DNA from: Mesorhizobium wenxiniae
Lineage (GTDB): Bacteria > Pseudomonadota > Alphaproteobacteria > Rhizobiales > Rhizobiaceae
Assembly: GCF_002284535.1 (NCBI RefSeq)
Contig: NZ_NPKH01000028.1
Location: 62,001-126,000, forward strand
Direction: 5' to 3'
Length of the DNA: 64,000 nucleotides
The translations under genes were made by a program, and so were the position numbers. Position 1 is the first letter of the stretch, and each line of letters starts with the position of its first letter. Below, piece after piece: positions 23,346-31,508 of the stretch. The notes beneath the pieces were generated by a model that was not told the DNA's origin, did not search any database, and saw nothing but the letters and a program-made list of their open reading frames with translations.

Positions 23346-24644
23346 ATGACCAGCAAACGATTAGCAAAATCTCTTCTTCTTGGCGCAGTTTCCGTCCTCG
23401 CGCTCGGATCGGTTGCTCATGCCGCCGACGCGGTTGTGCCGGTCGTCGAGACGTCGGCCTTCAACTGGAGTGGCATCTATGTCGGATTTGGCGTTGGCGC
23501 CGGCGCCAATGTCCACGAGCTCAGCAGCGATCTGGTTCCTGGCTTCTCGTTCAACGGCATTGGTGGTGAAGGCGTATACGGTGAACTGACCGTTGGGTAC
23601 GACTATATGGTGTCGCCGCGCTTCCTGATCGGCGGACTTCTGGATGCCCATGCCGGCAACATTGAAACCACGCTCGATGTTGCTGGTTTCGATGCTTCGG
23701 TCCGCGAGACCTACGGTTTCGACGCTGGTTTGCGGCTTGGTTACCTCCTCACGCCAAACACTTTGGGCTATGTGCTCGGCGGCTATTCCTGGCAAAAATA
23801 CAAGTTCGACACGAACGCTGGTTTTGATTTCGATTGGGACCAGAGCGGCTACTTCGTCGGAGCTGGCGTTGAAACGGCCATCAACAGTAACTGGACCATC
23901 AAGTCAGAATATCGCTATACCCGCTTCGGTACTGAAAACATTCTTTCCGAGTTCGATATACCGGACGGCGTCCTCGACACGGATACGTCGCGGCATACGT
24001 TCCAGGTTGCGGCCAACTATCGCTTTGGCGCCCAAAATGGTGGCGTCGCCTCTTTTGAGGCTCCTGCCTATAATTGGACCGGCTTCTACGTCGGCGGCGC
24101 CGCCGGCGCGGGTGCGTCGGTGCATCAGATCGACGTTCCGCCGGCTGGCGACCTCGAGTTCAACGGGATCGGTGGCGAAGGCGTGTTCGGCGAATTGAAC
24201 GTCGGCTACGACCATGATTTCGGCAGCTGGGTCGCAGGCGTCATGGTGGATGCCCGCTACTCCGGCATGACTTCGGAGTTGGAAGTTCCGGGCGGATCGA
24301 TCAATCTGGATACAGATTACGGTTTCGATGTACTTGCCCGTGTCGGTATGAAAGCCAACGAATCAACCCTCGCCTACGTGCTCGGTGGTTACAGCTGGCA
24401 GCACTTCGATCTGAACGCGTCTTCACCCATCGGCGATATCCTCGATTGGGACTCCAGCGGCTTCTCGGTGGGTGGTGGTCTGGAAACGGCCATGTCCAGC
24501 AACGTGACCGTCGGCCTCGAGTACCGCTATTCGCAGTTCTCCGAGAAGGATTTTTCGTCGGATCTTGGGCTGCCGGACGATACTCTCACCTCCACGCCTT
24601 CGTTCCATACCGTCCGCATCGGTGCGAAGTACAAGTTCAACTAG
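23346..24644 (+). CDS. Outer-membrane protein with two tandem beta-barrel repeats
   Basis: A 432-residue exported protein. The signal peptide ends AHA after residue 26 (SLLLGAVSVLALGSVAHA). It then contains two homologous units of about 190 residues: residues 39-227 begin FNWSGIYVGFGVGAGANVHE, residues 242-432 begin YNWTGFYVGGAAGAGASVHQ. Both carry FNGIGGEGV(Y/F)GEL, YVLGGYSWQ and a terminal aromatic strand (ANYRFG, AKYKFN). Each unit resembles a whole Omp25/Omp31-like porin-type 8-strand barrel, so this is a duplication fused in one chain. Whether it folds as two barrels or one larger barrel is unknown. Confidence 0.88.
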   Translation: MTSKRLAKSLLLGAVSVLALGSVAHAADAVVPVVETSAFNWSGIYVGFGVGAGANVHELSSDLVPGFSFNGIGGEGVYGELTVGYDYMVSPRFLIGGLLDAHAGNIETTLDVAGFDASVRETYGFDAGLRLGYLLTPNTLGYVLGGYSWQKYKFDTNAGFDFDWDQSGYFVGAGVETAINSNWTIKSEYRYTRFGTENILSEFDIPDGVLDTDTSRHTFQVAANYRFGAQNGGVASFEAPAYNWTGFYVGGAAGAGASVHQIDVPPAGDLEFNGIGGEGVFGELNVGYDHDFGSWVAGVMVDARYSGMTSELEVPGGSINLDTDYGFDVLARVGMKANESTLAYVLGGYSWQHFDLNASSPIGDILDWDSSGFSVGGGLETAMSSNVTVGLEYRYSQFSEKDFSSDLGLPDDTLTSTPSFHTVRIGAKYKFN

Positions 24645-24663
24645 AACCGCCCAAATAACAGTC

Positions 24664-24697
24664 AAAGCCCGCCGGTCATTCCGGCGGGCTTTTTCTT
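24664..24697 (+). terminator. Terminator after the two-barrel protein gene
   Basis: Perfect 10-bp stem AGCCCGCCGG/CCGGCGGGCT, 5-base loop, then TTTTCTTT. Confidence 0.9.
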
Positions 24698-24734
24698 TGG
24701 GCGGAAGAAATGCGGGGCGGACAGCGCGGGCAAC

Positions 24735-24760
24735 AAAAAAGCGGAGCCAAAGCCCCGCTT
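24735..24760 (-). terminator. Probable terminator after the DUF1203 gene
   Basis: On the minus strand AAGCGGGG pairs with CTCCGCTT (one G-T pair) across a short loop, followed by TTTTTT. It is about 120 bases past the DUF1203 stop. Confidence 0.65.
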
Positions 24761-24883
24761 CCTCTGATGTCGAGACTTCCCGCCGGTTCATCCGCGGTCG
24801 GCAAATCGATCGACAATCAATTCCGTAACGCGACAATGCGACAGGCGTACGACAGCTGCGATCGATGAATACCGCCCGAATCG

Positions 24884-25351
24884 TCACGCGCGCTCGATAC
24901 GGCACTGGTAGCAATTGTTGCGCGCCGAGCGGACATGCACATAGGCGATCTCGTCGCGTTCGAACAAGGTCTCGGCCCGCGCCGCGATGGCGCCCGTCGG
25001 AACGACGCCGCCGCTGCCATAGACGATGCGGTCGTCCCTGCCGTAGCCGCGCACGATGTAGTCGGCGCTTTCGAGCATTTCTGGAAGCGCCTCCGCTTCG
25101 GCAGCGCGCTCGCATTCTTCGGCATGCAGAAAGATCGGACCGGTCTCGGCGAAGGGCTGCAATTCCGGGAATGGCCGGTAAGCCAGGACGAGATAGGCTT
25201 CTCCAGCGGCGACGTTCTTCAGGCAGTGGCGGCAAGGCACGCCGTCACCGTCGGATATTTTCCGCTCTGGTATCAGGCCATAGGCGTCCGGCGCGCCGCG
25301 CTGCAAGGCTCTGACATCTTCCGTGGGCAAGGCTTTGAACTGGATGGTCAT
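24884..25351 (-). CDS. DUF1203 family protein
   Basis: A 155-residue protein matching the DUF1203 pattern: a CRHCL motif near residue 40 after DGDGVPC, then YLVLAYRPFPELQPFAETGP, IFLHAEECERA, and the ending NNCYQCRIER. Three Cys/His groups suggest a metal site. No function is known for the family. It is followed by a probable terminator and preceded by 77 bases before the dapB-like gene, so they may or may not share a transcript. Confidence 0.85.
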   Translation of the reverse strand: MTIQFKALPTEDVRALQRGAPDAYGLIPERKISDGDGVPCRHCLKNVAAGEAYLVLAYRPFPELQPFAETGPIFLHAEECERAAEAEALPEMLESADYIVRGYGRDDRIVYGSGGVVPTGAIAARAETLFERDEIAYVHVRSARNNCYQCRIERA

Positions 25352-25428
25352 GGCGAAATCTCCGGTGTCGTCGACCGAAAATTACGCCGCTGCGCCAGCG
25401 TCTCCCACCCGATTCCTGCCAATTTGGA

Positions 25429-26235
25429 TCAGTCCATCAAGGCGTCGAGACCGCGCACCAGCCCTGTGATCTCGTGTACCCGCCTGATAGCGAGCAGCGT
25501 GCCGGCCACGTAAGGAGCAGCGGACGAGCCGGCGTCGTGACGAATGGTCAGCCGCTCGTCGGGCAGGCCGAACAGCGCCTCACAGGACAGAATGTAGGAA
25601 GGCAGACGCAGCGCATGCACCTGCACCCCCTCGCCCGAACCGACCGCCGCACCGCGGGTTCCCGGCACACCCGAGACCTCCGAGACCGGCCGCGCGGTCG
25701 AAGCCTTGCGGACATCGGCCAGCGCTTCGGCAAGCTCGCGCGCGGTGCCGGACGGCGCGTCGGGTTTCTTGGCGCCCGCATAGTCGATCACCTCGACATC
25801 CGGCACGTATTTTGCCGCCATCAGGGCAAACCGCTTCATCAGCGTGGCGGTGATTGAAAAATTGCCGGCTGCAATGACGCCGACACGATTGGCGCGTGCT
25901 GCAGCGTCGATCTCGCCGAAATCGGTCGCACCCAACCCCGACGTGCCTATCACAACGTGCCGTCCTTTTTCTATGGCCAGCAGCGCATGGTCTTTCACCA
26001 AATGCGGCTTGGTGTAGTCGACCAGCACGTCCGACGGCACCTCCAGCGCCTCGGCCAAAGAGGCGGATACGGTGATGCCGTTGGCCGGCATGCCAACCAG
26101 GAGGCCGGAATCCTGCCCCGCGCTGCTGCGTGACACAGCCCCGGCCAGTGCCATGTCGCCTTGCGCCCCGATCGCCGGAACCAGCGCCTTGCCGACCCAG
26201 CCGGTCGCACCGGCCATCACCACCCGTATCGTCAT
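25429..26235 (-). CDS. Divergent dihydrodipicolinate reductase-like protein
   Basis: A 268-residue DapB-family protein. The NAD(P) motif is VVMAGATGWVGKALV, with GTSGLGATDFGEID and AAGNFSITATLMKRF in the expected places, and PDAPSGTARELAEAL. Canonical DapB has a His-His pair just before the DAPSGTA motif (general acid and substrate binding); here that segment is DYAGAKKPDAPSGTA (151-165), with no His. It may therefore act on a different substrate, or be inactive as DapB. Not adjacent to other lysine-pathway genes. I withhold the symbol dapB for this reason. Confidence 0.8.
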   Translation of the reverse strand: MTIRVVMAGATGWVGKALVPAIGAQGDMALAGAVSRSSAGQDSGLLVGMPANGITVSASLAEALEVPSDVLVDYTKPHLVKDHALLAIEKGRHVVIGTSGLGATDFGEIDAAARANRVGVIAAGNFSITATLMKRFALMAAKYVPDVEVIDYAGAKKPDAPSGTARELAEALADVRKASTARPVSEVSGVPGTRGAAVGSGEGVQVHALRLPSYILSCEALFGLPDERLTIRHDAGSSAAPYVAGTLLAIRRVHEITGLVRGLDALMD

Positions 26236-26482
26236 CGTTTGGGTCCTCCATCACCATCGAGCTTTGACCGACAGCGATATGTAAAGAGCGCGGCTCATTC
26301 AAGCCCGGCTCTTGCCCGGGTATTGATCCAGACCGCAGTGACTGGGCCTGATTCGAAAATCGCAGTGGCGAGTCAGATGATGGTGTCTTCGAGAACCGGA
26401 GCGGAGCGGACATTCAGGTCCGTGAGCACCGGAAGCGCAGAAGACGCCTTCAGATGGCCGCCAATGCGGATTTAGGACAGGC

Positions 26483-27040
26483 TCAGCGGATGAAGTCGTC
26501 GAAGCGGCGGAGCGTCACCCGGCGATTACGCCAATTCTCGTCCTGCGTCTGGACGAGCAGGAATTCCTCGCCGTAGCCGACAGTTTCCAGTGTATAGCCC
26601 GGCACGCCGAATTCGCGCACCAAGGTGCGCCTCAGCGAGGAGGCGCGCTGTTCGGACAGGATCTGGTTCGATTGGAATGAGCCAACCGCGTCGGTATGGC
26701 CTTCGATCAGCACGCGGGCGCCGGGGTCGCGCCGCAGGATGCGCTGAAGCGCATCGGCGATGTTTTCGATCTTGCCATATTGCGATTCGGAGATGGCCGC
26801 CGAGCCAAAGGCGAAATTGATCGACTGGATATCGATCGAACGGGCCATGCGCCGCAGGTCCGGCCGCCTCTTGAATTCGCGGATGGTGACGCGCTGGTTC
26901 GGGCGCAGCTTAACGCGGGGCGCGGCCTCGAGCTGACGCTCGATCGTCGCCGCCGAAGGCGTGGTTGCCTGAGCGGCGGCAAGGGTCGGCATGGCGAGGG
27001 CCGCAACCAGCGCGGCGGCAAATGTGCGTCGGGTCAGCAT
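26483..27040 (-). CDS. OmpA-family peptidoglycan-binding protein
   Basis: A 185-residue exported protein. The N-terminal MLTRRTFAAALVAALAMPTL is a signal peptide (cleavage likely after LAAAQ). The C-terminal OmpA-like domain begins INFAFGSAAISESQYGKI (about residue 75), has VLIEGHTDAVGSFQSNQILS with conserved Asp and Arg (EQRASSLRRTL), and ends NWRNRRVTLRRF. It lacks a barrel domain, so it is periplasmic or lipid-free soluble. The start at 27040 has a GGAG ribosome site; the frame is open further upstream to 27097. Confidence 0.9.
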   Translation of the reverse strand: MLTRRTFAAALVAALAMPTLAAAQATTPSAATIERQLEAAPRVKLRPNQRVTIREFKRRPDLRRMARSIDIQSINFAFGSAAISESQYGKIENIADALQRILRRDPGARVLIEGHTDAVGSFQSNQILSEQRASSLRRTLVREFGVPGYTLETVGYGEEFLLVQTQDENWRNRRVTLRRFDDFIR

Positions 27041-27139
27041 GTCTTTTCTCCTTCGGCCTCGGCCGCATTGATGGTGCCGGCAAGATGCCGAAGACAAGCT
27101 GAAGCATTGATGAACAATAGGTTCAGTTTGCGGAGAAAA

Positions 27140-27703
27140 TCATGGCCGCATGACACTGGCCGCACGCTCGGCGAAGGTCATTGGATGCACGATCTCCTTC
27201 TTTTGCGCGACCGGTGCAAAGCCGAGCTTCTGGTAGAGCGGCAATGCCGCCGGATGGTCGAGCGTGCAGGTCTGCACCGTCACCCGCCTTGGGCCGTGCG
27301 ACCAGGCGGCGGCGATCGCCGCACCCAGGAACCAGCGGCCGATGCCTTGGCCGGTCGCGTGCTCCATCATGCCGAAATAGGCAAGTTCCACTTCTTCCGG
27401 CAGATGCGGCTTTAGGTCAAAGAAACCGGCCGGCGACCCATCGAGATACAGCACCCTGATGTCGCGGTCCTCGCGATGGATGCCCGCAGAAAGCTCCTCG
27501 TCGCTCAACCTCAGCACGTTGACCCAGTGCCATTTGCGGCCTACCCGATCCATCAGGTAGCGGTAGAAATGCAGCGGAATGTCCTTGGTCTTCAGCAATG
27601 CGATCTGGCGGTTGTACGGCACCGGCGGCGAGTAGGCCGGCGGCACATGCATTTCGAGAAACGTCACCGTGACCTCGATATCTTCAAGCGCTCCGTTTTC
27701 CAT
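27140..27703 (-). CDS. GNAT-family N-acetyltransferase
   Basis: A 187-residue GNAT protein. Acetyl-CoA-binding motif A is MEHATGQGIGRWFLGAAIAA (about 112-131), preceded by VELAYFGM and followed by VQTCTLDHPAALPLYQKLGF (motif B). The substrate cannot be inferred. The ATG overlaps the sseA stop by one base (TGATG), so it is the last gene of the cysK-alaX-sseA-GNAT operon. Confidence 0.88.
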   Translation of the reverse strand: MENGALEDIEVTVTFLEMHVPPAYSPPVPYNRQIALLKTKDIPLHFYRYLMDRVGRKWHWVNVLRLSDEELSAGIHREDRDIRVLYLDGSPAGFFDLKPHLPEEVELAYFGMMEHATGQGIGRWFLGAAIAAAWSHGPRRVTVQTCTLDHPAALPLYQKLGFAPVAQKKEIVHPMTFAERAASVMRP

Positions 27704-28560
27704 CACTGTCGATCCTTGCCCGTCACGACGGGCGGATCGCTAAGCCCACCCCATTCCGTCCATGAACCGTCGTAGAGCCTGTTGTCGGTATGGCCAAGCG
27801 TCTCGAGCGCCAGCGTGATCGCCGCCGCAGTGACGCCTGAGCCGCAAGAGGTGACGACCGGCTTCGACAGGTCGATGCCGGCGTCCTCGATCACCTTGCG
27901 CAGTCGGTCTTTCGACAGCAGCTCGCCGTTCTCGGCAAGCGCCGAAAACGGCACGTTGTGCGCGCCGGGCATATGGCCTGAGCGGACGCCGGCGCGAGGC
28001 TCCGGCTCGGTACCGGCAAACCGGCCAGGCGAGCGCGCGTCGGCGATCTGGCTTTTCCCGGTCTCGACGATACGGCGCATGTCGGCCAGGCTGGCGACGC
28101 GGGCGGCATCGAAGTCGGCATGAAACACGCAAGGCGCGACCTTCGTCGGCTCCGCCGTCACCGGCCGTCCAGCCGCTTTCCAGCGGTCGAAGCCGCCGTC
28201 CAACACGTAGACCTGGAACACCCCCATGACACGGAACATCCACCAGGCGCGCGGCGCCGAGAAGAAGCCCGGACCGTCATAGACCACGATGGTGTCGTCG
28301 GCCGAAATGCCCATGGCGCCGACATATTGGGCGAAATGCTGCGGCGACGGCAGCGTGTGCGGCAGTGGGGAATCGGGATCTGAGATCGCATCCTGATCCA
28401 GGAAACCGGCGCCTGGAATGTGCGCTGCGTCATATTCGGCGCGCGCGTCGCGCTTCTGCGCCGGCAGATACCAGGACGCGTCGACGATAGTCAGGCCAGG
28501 CTCGCCGAGGCGCTTCTGCAACCAGTCCGCATCGACGGTAAAAGGGCTGTCTTCGGCCAT
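27703..28560 (-). CDS. sseA: 3-mercaptopyruvate sulfurtransferase
   Basis: A 285-residue two-domain rhodanese. The inactive N-terminal domain contains VDASWYLPAQKRDARAEY and the C-terminal domain the active loop SCGSGVTAAA with catalytic Cys239. The CGSGVTA loop is characteristic of mercaptopyruvate sulfurtransferases rather than thiosulfate-specific rhodaneses. It transfers sulfur from 3-mercaptopyruvate to thiols or cyanide. The start is the ATG at 28558-28560. Thirty-five bases separate it from alaX and one base overlaps the GNAT gene. Confidence 0.94.
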   Translation of the reverse strand: MAEDSPFTVDADWLQKRLGEPGLTIVDASWYLPAQKRDARAEYDAAHIPGAGFLDQDAISDPDSPLPHTLPSPQHFAQYVGAMGISADDTIVVYDGPGFFSAPRAWWMFRVMGVFQVYVLDGGFDRWKAAGRPVTAEPTKVAPCVFHADFDAARVASLADMRRIVETGKSQIADARSPGRFAGTEPEPRAGVRSGHMPGAHNVPFSALAENGELLSKDRLRKVIEDAGIDLSKPVVTSCGSGVTAAAITLALETLGHTDNRLYDGSWTEWGGLSDPPVVTGKDRQ

Positions 28561-28595
28561 TCTTCTTCTCCTGCCCGCCTTTGACAATCTGTTTA

Positions 28596-29339
28596 TCAGG
28601 CCGGCGGCATCGGTCCAAAGCGTATTCGGAAGCGTCGATTCTCGCGACCCTTCTTCTCGATCTTGCCGATATGGATCTCGCCGACTTCTCCAGTGCTCTT
28701 CACATGGGTGCCGCCGCAAGGCTGGCTGTCGATCGAGGCGTTCTCGCCAATGCAGACCAGGCGGATCTTGCCCGTGCCGGCGGGTGGCCGAACATTCTTG
28801 GATTTCACCAGCGCCGGATTGGCCGCCAGTTCCTCGTCGGTGATCAGCCTGACAAAGACTGGGTGGTCGGCCCGCACCAGTTCCATCAACCTGGCCGTCA
28901 CGTCTTCCCTGGTGAACCCGGCATCCGGGATGTCGAAGTCGACACGGCTGTCGTCCTCGGAAACCGAGGCGCCGGTAATCGGGAACGGGCAGACGACGGT
29001 GAGCAAATGGCAGGCTGTGTGCATGCGCATCAGCAAATGCCGCCTCTCCCAATCGACGGCGAGCTTTATCGGTTCGCCGACCTCAAGCACCGCCTGCTCA
29101 GGCTGCGGCACATGAATGATCTCATCTTTGGTCTGACCGGTGGTGGTGGCGGCAACAGCGATCAGGCTGCCGTCGTCGCGTTCAAGGGTGCCCGTATCGC
29201 CCGGCTGCCCGCCCGACGTGGCATAGAAGATCGTCCGGTCCAGTATTATGCCGCCACGATCGTTGACGGCTACAATCGTGGCGTCAGCCGTCCTGAGATA
29301 GGCGTCGTCGCGAAACAGCGCTTCCGTCCTGTAAGCCAT
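28596..29339 (-). CDS. Alanyl-tRNA editing protein (AlaX type)
   Basis: A 247-residue free-standing editing domain homologous to the AlaRS C-terminal editing region. It hydrolyses Ser- or Gly-mischarged tRNA-Ala. The zinc ligands are visible: HTACH (His107, His111) and CGGTH (Cys208, His212). YATSGGQPGDTG (about 39-50) is the conserved glycine-rich motif of longer AlaX types. The ATG overlaps the cysK stop (ATGA), so it is coupled to cysK. The link to sulfur amino-acid genes is notable; see findings. Confidence 0.93.
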   Translation of the reverse strand: MAYRTEALFRDDAYLRTADATIVAVNDRGGIILDRTIFYATSGGQPGDTGTLERDDGSLIAVAATTTGQTKDEIIHVPQPEQAVLEVGEPIKLAVDWERRHLLMRMHTACHLLTVVCPFPITGASVSEDDSRVDFDIPDAGFTREDVTARLMELVRADHPVFVRLITDEELAANPALVKSKNVRPPAGTGKIRLVCIGENASIDSQPCGGTHVKSTGEVGEIHIGKIEKKGRENRRFRIRFGPMPPA

Positions 29340-30373
29340 CACGCGACCTTTTCGAACGGCACCGAAATTGTGCTCCGCTGTTCCATCCAGCCCGGTACCG
29401 GCAGCTTCTTTTGGCGCAGGAATTCCGGGTTGAACAATTTCGACTGATAGCGCGTGCCGTAGTCGCAAAGCACGGTCACGATGGTGTGGCCGGGACCCAT
29501 CTCACGGGCCAGCCGGATCGCGCCGGCAATGTTGATACCGGTCGAGCCGCCGACGCACAGGCCTTCCTCCTGGATCAGGTCGAAGACGATCGGCAGCGCG
29601 TCCTCGTCCGGGATCTGGAAGGAGAAATCCGGCGTGAACCCTTCCAGATTGGCGGTGACCCGCCCCTGCCCGATGCCTTCGGTGATCGAGCTGCCTTCGG
29701 ATTTGAGCTCACCCGTGGTGTAGAAGCTATAGAGCGCCGCGCCGAGCGGATCGGCGAGCGCGATCTTGACGTCCTTGCTCTTGGACTTAAGCCCGAAAGC
29801 GATGCCGGCCAGTGTTCCGCCGGAGCCGACCGCCGAGACGAAACCGTCGACCTTGCCGCCGGTCTGGGCCCAGATTTCTTCCGCTGTGGTGCGGGTATGG
29901 CCGTCACGGTTGGCGACGTTGTCAAACTGATTGGCCCAGATCGCGCCGTTCGGCTCGGACCGGGCCATCTGCTCGGCCAGACGGCCCGACAGTTTCACAT
30001 AATTGTTGGGGTTCTTGTAGGGAACGGCAGGCACCTCGATCAGCTCGGCGCCGAGCAATTTGATCGTGTCCTTCTTCTCCTGGCTTTGCGTCTCGGGGAT
30101 GACGATCACGGTGCGGTAGCCAAGCGCCTTGGCGACCAGCGTCAATCCGATGCCGGTGTTGCCGGCCGTCCCCTCGACGATGACCCCACCCGGCCTCAAG
30201 AGCCCGCGCTGCTCGGCGTCTCGGATGATGAACAGCGCGGCACGGTCCTTGACCGACTGGCCCGGATTCATGAATTCGGCCTTGCCCAGGATCTCGCAGC
30301 CGGTTTCTTCCGAGGCTTTGTTGAGGCGGATCAGAGGCGTATTGCCGATCGCTTCGATCACAGAACGGGGCAT
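29339..30373 (-). CDS. cysK: Cysteine synthase A (O-acetylserine sulfhydrylase)
   Basis: Pyridoxal-phosphate enzyme making cysteine from O-acetylserine and sulfide; 344 residues. It has the start IGNTPLIRLNKASEETGCEI, PLP Lys42 in NPGQSVKDRAA, the substrate loop EGTAGNTGIGLTLVA and the phosphate-binding SAVGSGGTLAG. The C-terminal tail is longer than in E. coli CysK. It heads an operon with alaX, sseA and a GNAT gene. A palindrome in its leader (30406-30426) could be an operator. Confidence 0.93.
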   Translation of the reverse strand: MPRSVIEAIGNTPLIRLNKASEETGCEILGKAEFMNPGQSVKDRAALFIIRDAEQRGLLRPGGVIVEGTAGNTGIGLTLVAKALGYRTVIVIPETQSQEKKDTIKLLGAELIEVPAVPYKNPNNYVKLSGRLAEQMARSEPNGAIWANQFDNVANRDGHTRTTAEEIWAQTGGKVDGFVSAVGSGGTLAGIAFGLKSKSKDVKIALADPLGAALYSFYTTGELKSEGSSITEGIGQGRVTANLEGFTPDFSFQIPDEDALPIVFDLIQEEGLCVGGSTGINIAGAIRLAREMGPGHTIVTVLCDYGTRYQSKLFNPEFLRQKKLPVPGWMEQRSTISVPFEKVA

Positions 30374-30405
30374 TGAGATTCCTTTATGCTAGCGGCGGAA
30401 CCCTA

Positions 30406-30426
30406 GAAACCCGAAGCTTCGGTTTC
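30406..30426. promoter_or_regulatory. Palindrome upstream of cysK, possible operator
   Basis: GAAACCCGAAGCTTCGGTTTC is almost a perfect inverted repeat (one unpaired base), 33 bases upstream of the cysK ATG in the 212-base gap between cysK and the divergent SDR gene. It is the best operator candidate there; the regulator is unknown. Confidence 0.45.
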
Positions 30427-30585
30427 AAGGCAAGAATTTGTCTGGTCCAGCGGCATTTCCGGGCTGCAATTCCTAAATTAGACGTCGCCTTCCGCTATTC
30501 GTTGAAGCTCCCACTGAAAAGCGCTCTTTTCATCCGATTTCTTCGTCGCTAGAGCACAGGCTAAGACAAAGTCGCAGGGCATCGC

Positions 30586-31407
30586 ATGACTCTCTACCGG
30601 GCCAACCCGAAAGACGGCGTCGCCTGGATAACGGGCGGCAGCAGCGGCATCGGCCGTTCATTGGCCAAGGACCTGGCGGCGCAGGGCTATGCCGTCGCGG
30701 TGACGGCGCTCGACGACGATCCGATCGACACGCTTGTTGTCGAGACGACTCAGATGCCGGGCCGCGTCACAGCCTATCCTTGCGACGTCACCGACGAGAA
30801 ACGCATGGCAAAAACAGTCGCGGCGATCGAGAAGGACCTCGGCCCGATCGTCTTGGCCGTGTTCAATGCCGGGAGCTATATTGCGATCGCCGGCGAAGAC
30901 CTCACCGTCCGAGCATTTCGCCAGTCCTTCGATGTCAATTATTTCGGCACCATCAACGGCCTGGTGCCGGTCATCGAACGGATGCGCATCCGCGCACGCG
31001 GCCATATCGTCCTGGTCGGTTCGGTCACCGCCTATTTCGGCTGGCCGACCACAGCCGCCTATGGTGGCACTAAGGCGGCGATCAATATCCTCGCGGAGTC
31101 GCTGAAATACGATTTCGACAAGATGAACGTCCGCATCCAGGTGATAAACCCGGGCTTCGTCGACACCCCGCTGACCGAGAAGAATTTGCTGCCGATGCCC
31201 GGGCTGGTGCCCGTCAATCGCGCCTCGCGCCGCGTGGCGCGCGGCATCAAGTCCGGCGGTTTCGAAGTCACTTTCCCGCGCCGCTTGAGCTGGGGCCTGA
31301 AGCTGCTCAGAATCCTGCCGAGATCGATCTGCCGATGGGTCATCAGCACCGCGACCCGCTGGAAGGCGCGTCCGCTGAATTTCGACCGCAGGCCGCCGAG
31401 CGAATAG
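30586..31407 (+). CDS. Short-chain dehydrogenase/reductase
   Basis: A 273-residue SDR. The cofactor motif TGGSSGIGRSLA is at residues 16-27, NAG (about 95-97) and the catalytic set Ser in LVGSVTAYFG and Tyr/Lys in AAYGGTKAAIN are present. The C-terminal 40 residues are basic and Trp/Arg-rich (ICRWVISTATRWKARPLNFD), which may associate with membrane. It lies divergent to cysK and upstream of a lipase-like gene on the same strand; substrate unknown. Confidence 0.92.
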   Translation: MTLYRANPKDGVAWITGGSSGIGRSLAKDLAAQGYAVAVTALDDDPIDTLVVETTQMPGRVTAYPCDVTDEKRMAKTVAAIEKDLGPIVLAVFNAGSYIAIAGEDLTVRAFRQSFDVNYFGTINGLVPVIERMRIRARGHIVLVGSVTAYFGWPTTAAYGGTKAAINILAESLKYDFDKMNVRIQVINPGFVDTPLTEKNLLPMPGLVPVNRASRRVARGIKSGGFEVTFPRRLSWGLKLLRILPRSICRWVISTATRWKARPLNFDRRPPSE

Positions 31408-31508
31408 ACCGGCCATCAAAGTTGGCGATCCCACCGCCGGCGAGACGTCGTTGCCTGTTTGCCATCGTGGCCATAGGTTGAGATCTAGACTATTGCGTGG
31501 AGTCTGCG

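Noticed and set aside
26236..26482. 247-base gap between the dapB-like gene and the OmpA-like gene
   Set aside because: Open frame on the minus strand extends from the dapB region, but it has a shadow-type composition and no start or ribosome site; treated as non-coding.
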